Source of the DNA: an uncultured Peptococcaceae bacterium
GTDB lineage: Bacteria > Bacillota > Dehalobacteriia > UBA4068 > JAAVYR01
DNA: 6,654 bases
Reading direction: 5' to 3'
NCBI GenBank assembly: GCA_949739465.1
Contig: CATIYQ010000084.1
Location: forward strand, 1 to 6,654
Under the pieces are notes generated by a model. The model was given only the letters and a program-made list of their open reading frames with translations, was not told where the DNA came from and made no database searches. Both the position numbers and the translations under genes were made by a program. Position 1 is the first letter of the stretch. The number at the start of each line of letters is the position of its first letter. Positions 1-4,531 of the stretch are shown here, piece after piece.

Positions 1-10
1 CGTAATTAAA

Positions 11-34
11 TTTTCAAGGCGTCTGCCTTGGGAA
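11..34 (+). other. Hairpin in 3' region of an upstream transcript
   Basis: CAAGGC (15-20) and GCCTTG (25-30) pair around a GTCT tetraloop. The stem can extend outward to 11-34 through two G-T wobbles and two A-T pairs. No U-tract follows, so it is not an intrinsic terminator by itself. It lies just before the hairpin at 52-76 and is probably part of the 3' untranslated end of whatever gene lies to the left of the window. No gene end could be recognised in positions 1-50. Confidence 0.35.
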
Positions 35-51
35 GTGACAGGTAAGCAGAT

Positions 52-80
52 AAAGCGGAGGGATGACCTCCGCTTTGTTT
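52..80 (+). terminator. Probable intrinsic terminator of upstream unit
   Basis: AAAGCGGAGG (52-61) pairs perfectly with CCTCCGCTTT (67-76) around a 5-base loop, giving a 10-bp GC-containing stem followed by TTTGTTT. The helix can continue to 45-83 using wobble pairs, which would absorb the T-rich tail, so the U-tract is not ideal. Its place before a promoter and a new operon supports a terminator role for an unseen upstream gene. Confidence 0.6.
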
Positions 81-126
81 GCTGTAAAAAAACAGGAAAT
101 TTTTTTCATAAAAGACTAGCTTTACC

Positions 127-155
127 TTGACACTGGTGATATAATATGTTAAGTT
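127..155 (+). promoter_or_regulatory. Promoter of the rpmG-secE-nusG-rplK-rplA operon
   Basis: A perfect extended -10 element, TGATATAAT, is at 137-145. A perfect -35 hexamer, TTGACA, is at 127-132, but only 7 bases upstream of that TATAAT, so the two cannot serve as one standard pair. Either the extended -10 works with a poor -35 near 117-122 (TAGCTT), or TTGACA works with TAAGTT at 150-155 at 17-base spacing. Both give a start site roughly at 152-162 and a leader of about 50 bases before rpmG. Confidence 0.65.
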
Positions 156-163
156 AAATAAGC

Positions 164-189
164 AACACTTAAAATAGGTATTTTGTGTT
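164..189 (+). other. AT-rich leader hairpin upstream of rpmG
   Basis: AACAC (164-168) pairs with GTGTT (185-189), and AAAAT (171-175) pairs with ATTTT (180-184), around an AGGT loop with a two-base bulge (TT, 169-170). The hairpin is followed by TTTTTG and then the rpmG SD (AGGAGGTG, 196-203). It lies wholly in the predicted 5' leader. The stem is AT-rich and probably weak. No function is assigned. Confidence 0.3.
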
Positions 190-208
190 TTTGTTAGGAG
201 GTGTCCCT

Positions 209-358
209 ATGCGCGTTGCAGTTACTTTAGCTTGTTCCGATTGCAAAAGACGGAACTATATTACGATGAAAAACAAAAAGACAACTCCAGATCGCTTAGA
301 GCTGAATAAATATTGTCGTTTTTGTAAAAAACATACTGCCCATAAAGAAACAAAATAG
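209..358 (+). CDS. rpmG: 50S ribosomal protein L33 (zinc-binding form)
   Basis: This 49-residue ORF starts MRVAVTLACSDC and ends KKHTAHKETK, both typical of bacterial L33. Two cysteine pairs, C9-x2-C12 and C36-x2-C39, form the zinc ribbon of the zinc-dependent (C+) paralogue. The protein is a small basic component of the large ribosomal subunit near the E site. The ATG at 209 follows a strong SD, AGGAGGTG, with a 5-base spacing. It is the first gene of the operon, 48 bases upstream of the preferred secE start, as in many Bacillota. Zinc-type L33 often has a cysteine-free paralogue elsewhere in the genome, which cannot be judged here. The full length matches the family (about 49 residues). Confidence 0.95.
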   Translation: MRVAVTLACSDCKRRNYITMKNKKTTPDRLELNKYCRFCKKHTAHKETK

Positions 359-406
359 TTTCCAATAAAGGACAGTGTGCAAACTTTTTTTAAGGATGTG
401 AACGGA

Positions 407-619
407 ATGGCCTCAGATAGACCAAGAAGCGGGGGCATTGGCGGTGCTTTCCGCGGCACCATTGCTGAACTGAAAAAAGTACAGTGGCCAACCAAGAAAC
501 AGGTATTGAAATACACCTGTGTGGTAATTGTCTTCTGTACTTTGTTTGCTGTTGCTATCGGTTTGGTGGATACATTAATCACCTACATTTTTGGTATGCT
601 TTTTAAGATTGGTGCTTAA
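407..619 (+). CDS. secE: Preprotein translocase subunit SecE
   Basis: SecE is the small essential subunit that clamps SecY in the SecYEG channel of the cytoplasmic membrane. From the ATG at 407 it has 70 residues: a short polar Gly/Arg-rich head, the amphipathic signature ELKKVQWPTKKQV at 21-33, and one transmembrane helix at about 36-66. This is the short single-helix form, unlike the three-helix enterobacterial protein. The ATG is chosen because AAGGA (392-396) lies 10 bases upstream. An in-frame GTG at 377 would add 10 residues, but its SD-like AAAGGA (367-372) is only 4 bases away, so it is less likely though possible. secE next to nusG is the near-universal bacterial order. Confidence 0.93.
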   Translation: MASDRPRSGGIGGAFRGTIAELKKVQWPTKKQVLKYTCVVIVFCTLFAVAIGLVDTLITYIFGMLFKIGA

Positions 620-634
620 GCTAAATCTTTATCT

Positions 635-646
635 TAAGGGGGAAGG
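635..646 (+). promoter_or_regulatory. Ribosome binding site that decides the nusG start
   Basis: The purine run TAAGGGGGAAGG (635-646) is the only good SD near the nusG start. It suits the TTG at 656 (9 bases from GGAAGG). It lies 30 bases from the ATG at 677, which has only a weak GAGAG two bases upstream. This favours the TTG start. Confidence 0.5.
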
Positions 647-655
647 CGCGGCTCT

Positions 656-1201
656 TTGGTAGCTTTGCCGAGAGATATGGAAAAACAGTGGTATGCAATT
701 CATACCTATGCCGGTTATGAAAATAAAGTAAAAGCAAACCTGGAAAAACGGGCGGAATCCATGAATATGGAAGACTGTATTTTCCGGGTAATTGTGCCTA
801 TGGAAGACGAGGTGCAGGTAAAAGACGGGAAACGCAAAGTTGTACAACGAAAGGTATTTCCCGGCTACGTGATGGTAGAGATGCATATGACTGATAGCTC
901 TTGGTATGTTGTGCGCAACACGCCCGGTGTTACCGGCTTTGTGGGCGCCGGGTCCAAGCCTGTTCCTTTGCATCCGTCTGAAGCGGAAAACATCTTGCGG
1001 CAAATGGGATATAGTGAACAAAAACTGAAAATAGATGTTGAAGCTGGAGAATCTGTGAGAATCATCGCCGGTCCTTTTGAAAACTTTGTGGGTATTGTAG
1101 AAGAGGTTTATCCAGATAAAGGAAAACTGAAGGTTACCGTATCCATGTTTGGACGGGAGACCCCGGTAGAACTGGAATTCTACCAAATTGAAAAAATGTA
1201 A
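656..1201 (+). CDS. nusG: Transcription termination/antitermination protein NusG
   Basis: NusG binds the clamp helices of RNA polymerase, modulates pausing and Rho action, and can bridge to the ribosome. The 181 residues contain the NGN domain (about 9-115), beginning EKQWYAIHTYAGYENKVKANLE, with FPGYV at 68-72 and VRNTPGVTGFVG at 86-97. A C-terminal KOW domain (about 129-175) has GESVRIIAGPFENF and VSMFGRETPVEL. Length fits the family. The TTG start at 656 is chosen for its SD. An internal ATG at 677 would give 174 residues starting MEKQWYAIHT, which is the more usual N-terminus, so the first seven residues are uncertain. It lies 36 bases after secE and 45 bases before rplK. Confidence 0.95.
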   Translation: MVALPRDMEKQWYAIHTYAGYENKVKANLEKRAESMNMEDCIFRVIVPMEDEVQVKDGKRKVVQRKVFPGYVMVEMHMTDSSWYVVRNTPGVTGFVGAGSKPVPLHPSEAENILRQMGYSEQKLKIDVEAGESVRIIAGPFENFVGIVEEVYPDKGKLKVTVSMFGRETPVELEFYQIEKM

Positions 1202-1246
1202 TAAAAATGCAGATAATGCGCTTATCTTGTAAAAGGAGGTGTCCAT

Positions 1247-1672
1247 ATGGCTAAAAATGTAATGGCAATCGTAAAATTACAAATTCCTGCCGGTAAAGCA
1301 AACCCTGCTCCTCCAGTTGGTCCTGCTTTGGGTCAGCACGGTGTGAACATTATGGGCTTTTGTAAAGAATTTAACGAAAGAACCAAAAATGACGGCGGTT
1401 TGATTATTCCTGCTGAAATTACCATTTACGAAGACAGATCTTTTACTTTCGTATTGAAAACACCGCCGGCTGCTGTTCTCTTGAAAAAAGCTGCCGGGAT
1501 TGAAACTGCATCCGGTACGCCAAACAAAGTAAAGGTTGCAAAAGTTTCTCGTGATGTAGTAAAAAGCATCGCTGAGCAAAAAATGCCTGACCTCAATGCT
1601 GCAAGCATCGAAGCTGCTATGCGCATGATTGAAGGTACTGCCAGAAGCATGGGTATCACTGTAGAAGGCTAA
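1247..1672 (+). CDS. rplK: 50S ribosomal protein L11
   Basis: L11 binds the GTPase-associated centre of 23S rRNA and, with L10/L12, forms the stalk base used by translation factors and by RelA-type stringent enzymes. The 141 residues are the standard length. The N-terminal domain carries the proline-rich NPAPPVGPALGQHGVNIM at 19-36. The C-terminal rRNA-binding domain includes KMPDLNA at 112-118 and the signature EGTARSMGI at 129-137. The start is clear: AAGGAGGTG (1233-1241) lies 5 bases before the ATG. A small AGATAA/TTATCT hairpin (1211-1227) lies in the spacer after nusG. The gene is co-transcribed with nusG and rplA by position. Confidence 0.97.
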   Translation: MAKNVMAIVKLQIPAGKANPAPPVGPALGQHGVNIMGFCKEFNERTKNDGGLIIPAEITIYEDRSFTFVLKTPPAAVLLKKAAGIETASGTPNKVKVAKVSRDVVKSIAEQKMPDLNAASIEAAMRMIEGTARSMGITVEG

Positions 1673-1711
1673 TTGCTTTTCGGTATAACTATGAAACGCA
1701 AGTGATTGTGA

Positions 1712-1768
1712 AAACGAAAAAATCCGTTTAGTGGGAGGAAGACTCTTCCGCATAAACCACGAGGAGGT
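1712..1768 (+). promoter_or_regulatory. Probable L1-binding leader element (translational autoregulation of rplA)
   Basis: GTGG (1731-1734) pairs with CCAC (1757-1760), and GGAAG (1737-1741) pairs with CTTCC (1745-1749). The two helices are separated by an asymmetric internal loop, GA on the 5' side and GCATAAA on the 3' side. This helix-loop-helix resembles the L1 site in 23S rRNA and the L1 mRNA operators of other prokaryotes (known from memory: GUG..GGAGG on one side, a GA-rich AAA strand opposite). The outer helix ends at the base before the rplA SD (GAGGAGGT, 1761-1768), so bound L1 could block initiation. A second helix, AAACG (1712-1716) with CGTTT (1725-1729), lies just upstream. The L1-binding role is inferred. 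Confidence 0.65.
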
Positions 1769-1774
1769 AAAACT

Positions 1775-2473
1775 ATGCCAAAACACGGCAAAAGATATAA
1801 CGAAGCTGCAAAAGCATTCGACCGTAATAGCTATATGGAAATTGCTGACGCCATCGCTATGGTAAAGCAAAACGCCAAAGCTAAATTTGATGAAACCATC
1901 GAATTGGCTGTAAAATTAAACTTAGACCCACGTCAAGCAGACCAACAAGTTCGTGGCGCTCTTGTATTGCCACATGGCACAGGTGTAAAACGGACTGTAT
2001 TGGTATTCGCCAAAGGGGACAAAGAAAAAGAAGCATTGGAAGCGGGCGCTGACTTTGTAGGCGGCGACGACCTGGTTACCAAAATCCAAGGCGGTTGGTT
2101 TGGATTTGATGTAGCCGTTGCTACTCCTGATATGATGGGTACCGTTGGTAGAATCGGTAAATTATTGGGGCCAAAAGGCTTGATGCCAAACCCAAAAACC
2201 GGTACGGTTACCATGGATGTAACTCGCGCTATTGCTGATATTAAAGCTGGTAAAGTAGAATACCGCTTGGATAAAGCAGCAAACATTCATGTGCGCATTG
2301 GGAAAGCGTCCTTTACCAACGAACAATTGATGGACAACTACATGGCAATCATGTCTACTTTAATCAAAGTAAAACCGGTTGCCGCTAAAGGTCAGTACAT
2401 CAAAAACATTACCGTTAGCTCCACCATGGGTCCCGGGGTAAAAATCAACCCAATCAAGGCGCTCGGTAAATAG
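1775..2473 (+). CDS. rplA: 50S ribosomal protein L1
   Basis: L1 forms the mobile stalk at the ribosomal E site, helps release deacylated tRNA, and in many bacteria represses its own mRNA. The 232 residues are full length. Recognisable blocks are FDETIELAVKL at 38-48, RGALVLPHGTG at 60-70, LGPKGLMPNPKTGTVT at 131-146, the signature IHVRIGKASFTNEQL at 171-185, and STMGPGVKI near the C-terminus. The start is fixed by GAGGAGGT with 6-base spacing. The spacer from rplK is 102 bases, unusually long for this operon, and holds the L1-mimic RNA. No terminator follows directly. A promoter and the L10 leader fill the next gap. Confidence 0.97.
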   Translation: MPKHGKRYNEAAKAFDRNSYMEIADAIAMVKQNAKAKFDETIELAVKLNLDPRQADQQVRGALVLPHGTGVKRTVLVFAKGDKEKEALEAGADFVGGDDLVTKIQGGWFGFDVAVATPDMMGTVGRIGKLLGPKGLMPNPKTGTVTMDVTRAIADIKAGKVEYRLDKAANIHVRIGKASFTNEQLMDNYMAIMSTLIKVKPVAAKGQYIKNITVSSTMGPGVKINPIKALGK

Positions 2474-2492
2474 TAAGTTTGAGAAATAACCA

Positions 2493-2521
2493 TTGCATTC
2501 CTGATGACTTTTCGTTATAAT
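2493..2521 (+). promoter_or_regulatory. Promoter for rplJ-rplL
   Basis: TATAAT at 2516-2521 matches consensus exactly. TTGCAT at 2493-2498 is a partial -35 at the optimal 17-base spacing. The start site would be near 2528, some 20 bases before the L10 leader structure. The rplJL unit could thus be transcribed independently of rplK-rplA. Basis is sequence match only. Confidence 0.6.
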
Positions 2522-2527
2522 GTAATG

Positions 2528-2664
2528 GATAATGAAATAAAAATAACGCTTAAGACAGCAGGTCCTGATATTTTTAGGTTAAAGCGCCTGCCGAGGCAAT
2601 GGTTTGATTCTTTGATTGTATGAAGAACCTCTGCTCTGTCTTGAGCAGGGGTTTTGTTTTTTTG
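2528..2664 (+). promoter_or_regulatory. L10 leader: ribosomal protein L10 autoregulatory RNA with attenuator
   Basis: The core 2547-2597 has the sequence pattern of the bacterial L10 leader family. GCAGG (2558-2562) pairs with CCTGC (2587-2591), with an inner CCT/AGG helix (2564-2566 with 2576-2578) and the GGTTAAAGCGCCTGCCGAGG side typical of the L10-binding kinked stem. It lies directly upstream of rplJ. GCTTAAGACAG (2548-2558) can pair with CTGTCTTGAGC (2636-2646), 11 bp with a single G-U. That helix would take up the loop and lower 3' arm of the terminator at 2626-2663, so the two are mutually exclusive. In Bacillus, L10(L12)4 represses rplJL by attenuation. The same logic is inferred here. 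Confidence 0.8.
2626..2663 (+). terminator. Attenuator terminator in the L10 leader
   Basis: AACCTCTGCTC (2626-2636) pairs with GAGCAGGGGTT (2643-2653) over 11 bp with one T-G wobble, around a 6-base loop. It is followed by a strong T-run interrupted once by G (2652-2663). It is a conventional intrinsic terminator placed 73 bases before the rplJ start codon, where only conditional termination makes sense because rplJ and rplL follow. Confidence 0.85.
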
Positions 2665-2736
2665 TCTTGCCACATGGAAGGTCTTAGAGAATGAGGGAGA
2701 TATCTTCCCGCGATTAAATAAGAGGAGGTGTTTTGC

Positions 2737-3243
2737 ATGGAAAAGAAACCTCAATTAGTAGCGAAAGAAAATAAAGTAACCGAGCTGAAAGAAGCTATTT
2801 CTGCAGCGCAAGGTGTTTTATTGGTAGATTACAGAGGTTTGACCGTAAAAGAAGTAACTGAATTAAGAGCAAAATTAAGAGCGGAAGAAGTTCATTATGA
2901 AGTAGCAAAAAATACTTTAATTAAACGGGCTGCCAACGCTTTGGAAATTTCCGCGTTGGATAGTTTCTTGGAAGGTCCTACCGCTATCGCTTTTGCTGAC
3001 GACGCTTTGGGTATGATTAAGGTTATCACCGAATTTGCCAAAGAACACAAGGCATTGGAAGTAAAAGCAGGTTTGATGGATAATGAATTCATTGATGTGA
3101 ATACCATTGATGCATTGTCTAAAGTACCAAGCCGCGAAGTATTGCTCACACAATTGGCTGTTTGCTTGCAAGCTCCAATGCGCAACTTGGCTGTTGTGGT
3201 TAATCAAATCAAAGAAAAGAAAGAAAAAGAAGAAGTTGCTTAA
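2737..3243 (+). CDS. rplJ: 50S ribosomal protein L10
   Basis: L10 anchors the L7/L12 dimers to the ribosome, forming the flexible stalk, and as the L10-L12 complex binds its own leader RNA. The 168 residues include YRGLTVKEVTELR near 32-44, KNTLIKRAA at 58-66, GPTAIAF at 80-86 and VPSREVLL at 130-137. The last 20 residues are Lys/Glu-rich within the C-terminal helix that recruits L12 dimers. The ATG at 2737 has a strong SD (AGAGGAGGTG, 2721-2730) at 6-base spacing. The in-frame GTG at 2728 is part of that SD and is not the start. rplL follows after 41 bases. Confidence 0.96.
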   Translation: MEKKPQLVAKENKVTELKEAISAAQGVLLVDYRGLTVKEVTELRAKLRAEEVHYEVAKNTLIKRAANALEISALDSFLEGPTAIAFADDALGMIKVITEFAKEHKALEVKAGLMDNEFIDVNTIDALSKVPSREVLLTQLAVCLQAPMRNLAVVVNQIKEKKEKEEVA

Positions 3244-3284
3244 TGCAGCGTAAAAAATGAAAAGAATTTTGGAGGGATATAACA

Positions 3285-3662
3285 ATGGCTAAAATTGATG
3301 AAGTTTTAGAAATCGTAAAAGGTCTCAGCGTATTGGAATTAGCTGATTTGGTAAAAGCATTTGAAGAAGAATTTGGCGTATCTGCAGCTGCTGCAGCAGT
3401 TGCAGTTGCTGCTCCTGCTGCCGGTGGCGCTGCTGCTGGTGGTGCAGACCAAAGCGAATTTGACGTAATCTTGACCAATGCTGGGGATAAGAAAGTGAAT
3501 GTAATTAAAGTTGTTCGCGAACTGACCGGTTTGGGCTTGAAAGAAGCAAAAGATATGGTTGAAGCTGCTCCAAAAGCAATCAAAGAAAAAGTTTCCAAAG
3601 AAGCTGCTGACGAAGCAAAAGCAAAATTGGAAGAAGCGGGCGCTACTGTTGAAGTAAAATAG
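3285..3662 (+). CDS. rplL: 50S ribosomal protein L7/L12
   Basis: L12 is the multicopy stalk protein that recruits and stimulates translational GTPases. The 125 residues show the N-terminal dimerisation helices (1-32), a flexible Ala/Gly-rich hinge (about 33-54, with A5 and AAGGAAAGGA-like runs), and the globular C-terminal domain (about 57-125). The latter carries the factor-binding surface KVNVIKVVRELTGLGLKEAKDMVE at 70-93 (K70, V73, K75, R78, G82, L83, K86, E87 are visible). SD GGAGGG (3271-3276) lies 8 bases before the ATG. It is the last gene of the operon, followed 19 bases later by a strong terminator. Confidence 0.97.
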   Translation: MAKIDEVLEIVKGLSVLELADLVKAFEEEFGVSAAAAAVAVAAPAAGGAAAGGADQSEFDVILTNAGDKKVNVIKVVRELTGLGLKEAKDMVEAAPKAIKEKVSKEAADEAKAKLEEAGATVEVK

Positions 3663-3681
3663 TTTCGCTTTGTTGCAAAAC

Positions 3682-3722
3682 AAAAAGAGCTTATGAAAAA
3701 ATCATAAGCTCTTTTTTATTTT
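3682..3722. terminator. Bidirectional terminator between convergent rplL and panD
   Basis: A perfect 15-bp inverted repeat pairs 3682-3696 with 3702-3716 (core AAGAGCTTATGA) around an AAAAA loop. On the plus strand it ends in TTTTTT ATTTT. On the minus strand the same stem ends in TTTTTGTTTTG. It can therefore stop rplL transcription and panD transcription alike. The panD stop codon (3716-3718) overlaps the outermost base of the stem. Confidence 0.92.
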
Positions 3723-4108
3723 AAATCGCTGAGACGACCGTGGGTTTCGTAATGGGTGATTTTTGTAGGGCGGTTGATTTCGTCTACAAAAACAACGGTA
3801 GGAGAATACCCAGCTTTTTCTTCCGGCGTCATGTTGGCGTATGCCATGATGATGACTTTGTCACCTACATTAACGCAGCGGGCGGCAGCGCCGTTGAGAC
3901 AGATAACGCCGGAATTTCTCTCCCCTGCAATGGTGTAGGTAGCAAAACGGTTGCCGTTATCAATATCGGCAATTTCTACTTTTTCATATTCATAAATGCC
4001 TGCCGCCTCTAAAAGCGCTTCGTCAATGGTGACGCTGCCAATATAGTCCAGCTCTGCCTGGGTCACGGTGGCGCGGTGAATTTTACTTTTTAACATAGTG
4101 ATTTCCAT
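3716..4108 (-). CDS. panD: Aspartate 1-decarboxylase proenzyme
   Basis: PanD makes beta-alanine from L-aspartate for pantothenate and CoA synthesis in the cytoplasm. It is a pyruvoyl enzyme made as a proenzyme that cleaves itself between Gly24 and Ser25. The 130 residues start MEITMLKSKIHRATVTQ, and the cleavage site reads YIGSVTID with G24-S25. Residues known to matter in the E. coli enzyme are in place at the same numbers: K9, H11, Y22, R54, T57, Y58 and N72, plus the NGAAA block. The ATG at 4108 is chosen because GGAAGAGG on the minus strand lies 6 bases upstream and because numbering then matches E. coli. A longer frame to 4174 would cover the -10 element. Its position between rplL and rpoB, in reverse, is unusual. 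No panB or panC is in the window. Confidence 0.94.
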   Translation of the reverse strand: MEITMLKSKIHRATVTQAELDYIGSVTIDEALLEAAGIYEYEKVEIADIDNGNRFATYTIAGERNSGVICLNGAAARCVNVGDKVIIMAYANMTPEEKAGYSPTVVFVDEINRPTKITHYETHGRLSDLK

Positions 4109-4164
4109 AAGCAACCTCTTCCTTGTGTTTAATAAGTGTTTGTTGGGTGTTTGATGTAAGATAA

Positions 4165-4193
4165 ATTGTATCACGATTTTAGAGAGAGGGCAA
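4165..4193 (-). promoter_or_regulatory. panD promoter
   Basis: Read on the minus strand, TTGCCC (4193-4188) and TACAAT (4170-4165) are separated by exactly 17 bases. TGA immediately precedes the hexamer, forming an extended -10 (TGATACAAT). The start site would be near 4158, giving a leader of about 50 bases to the panD ATG. No operator is evident. Confidence 0.7.
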
Positions 4194-4240
4194 GAAGTAG
4201 GAAAAAGAAGAAAAAAGAGGATAGGGAGAGAAAGAGAAAA
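4181..4240 (+). other. Polypurine tract in the panD-rpoB divergent region
   Basis: Of these 60 bases, 57 are A or G. The exceptions are C4191, T4198 and T4222. The tract covers the spacer edge, the -35 and the upstream side of the panD promoter and ends about 39 bases before the rpoB -35. It has no coding potential. It may affect DNA shape or simply be compositional drift. No function is assigned. Confidence 0.6.
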
Positions 4241-4278
4241 TAATTTTCAGGAATCATATAGATTTCCCTGGTAACATA

Positions 4279-4307
4279 TTGACGATTGGTAAAATTTATG
4301 CTAACAT
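4279..4307 (+). promoter_or_regulatory. rpoB(C) promoter
   Basis: TTGACG (4279-4284, five of six consensus bases) and TAACAT (4302-4307, four of six) are separated by 17 bases, with TGC just before the -10 forming an extended -10. The predicted start is near 4314. Because panD separates rpoB from rplL and a strong terminator follows rplL, this is probably the main promoter for rpoB and downstream rpoC. Confidence 0.7.
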
Positions 4308-4313
4308 ATGAGA

Positions 4314-4531
4314 ATGACATTATTATGGGTTCTTATGCCATGAATTAACTTACCAAAAGGGAAGGGTAAAAAGAGATTTCTCTGAGATTTCTTCTTGTTT
4401 CGACATGACAGCTACCTGGTTTTCCTCAAGGTGTTACATATCGTTTTGACCAGGGGTTTTAGTGGTTAATCGTGGCACATGAAGATGTATACATGCAGAT
4501 TTGCTTATTTTGATGAGGGGTGAAAGAAGAA
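4314..4531 (+). other. Long untranslated leader of rpoB
   Basis: About 218 bases separate the predicted start from the rpoB ATG, with no convincing gene. Visible elements are TTACC (4350-4354) pairing with GGTAA (4365-4369), a tandem GAGATTTCT repeat (4373-4381 and 4384-4392), and CCTGGT (4415-4420) pairing with ACCAGG (4449-4454) followed by GGGTTTTAG. Two 14-codon ORFs (4405-4449 and 4479-4523) lack SD sequences. The rpoB SD, AGGGGTG, is at 4516-4522. No known riboswitch or leader family is recognised. Confidence 0.5.

Noticed and set aside
2..130. Open frame at the left edge that could be the tail of an upstream gene
   Set aside because: It reads through the terminator-like hairpin and into the promoter, and the translation resembles no known family.
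256..582. 108-codon minus-strand ORF across rpmG and secE
   Set aside because: It is antisense to two recognised genes and has no family resemblance.
359..655. tRNA gene between rpmG, secE and nusG, as seen in some bacteria
   Set aside because: No cloverleaf or T-loop pattern is present. The spacers are too short.
629..1246. 205-codon minus-strand ORF opposite nusG
   Set aside because: It is the antisense shadow of a clear nusG, has no recognisable motif or SD, and the plus strand explains the sequence.
1277..1870. 197-codon minus-strand ORF across rplK and rplA
   Set aside because: It lies antisense to two conserved ribosomal genes and the L1 leader. Its Phe/Ser-rich translation looks like a shadow frame.
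2728..2736. GTG as an upstream start for rplJ
   Set aside because: The GTG is part of the AGAGGAGGTG SD itself, and the ATG at 2737 has ideal spacing.
3740..4012. 90-codon plus-strand ORF
   Set aside because: It is antisense to panD, which has all its catalytic residues.
4109..4174. N-terminal extension of panD to an ATG at 4174
   Set aside because: It would place the panD -10 element inside the coding region, and the ATG at 4108 has a good SD and gives the standard Gly24-Ser25 numbering.
4405..4449. 14-codon ORF in the rpoB leader (starts MTATWF)
   Set aside because: It has no SD and no repeated regulatory codons of the kind expected for a leader-peptide attenuator.
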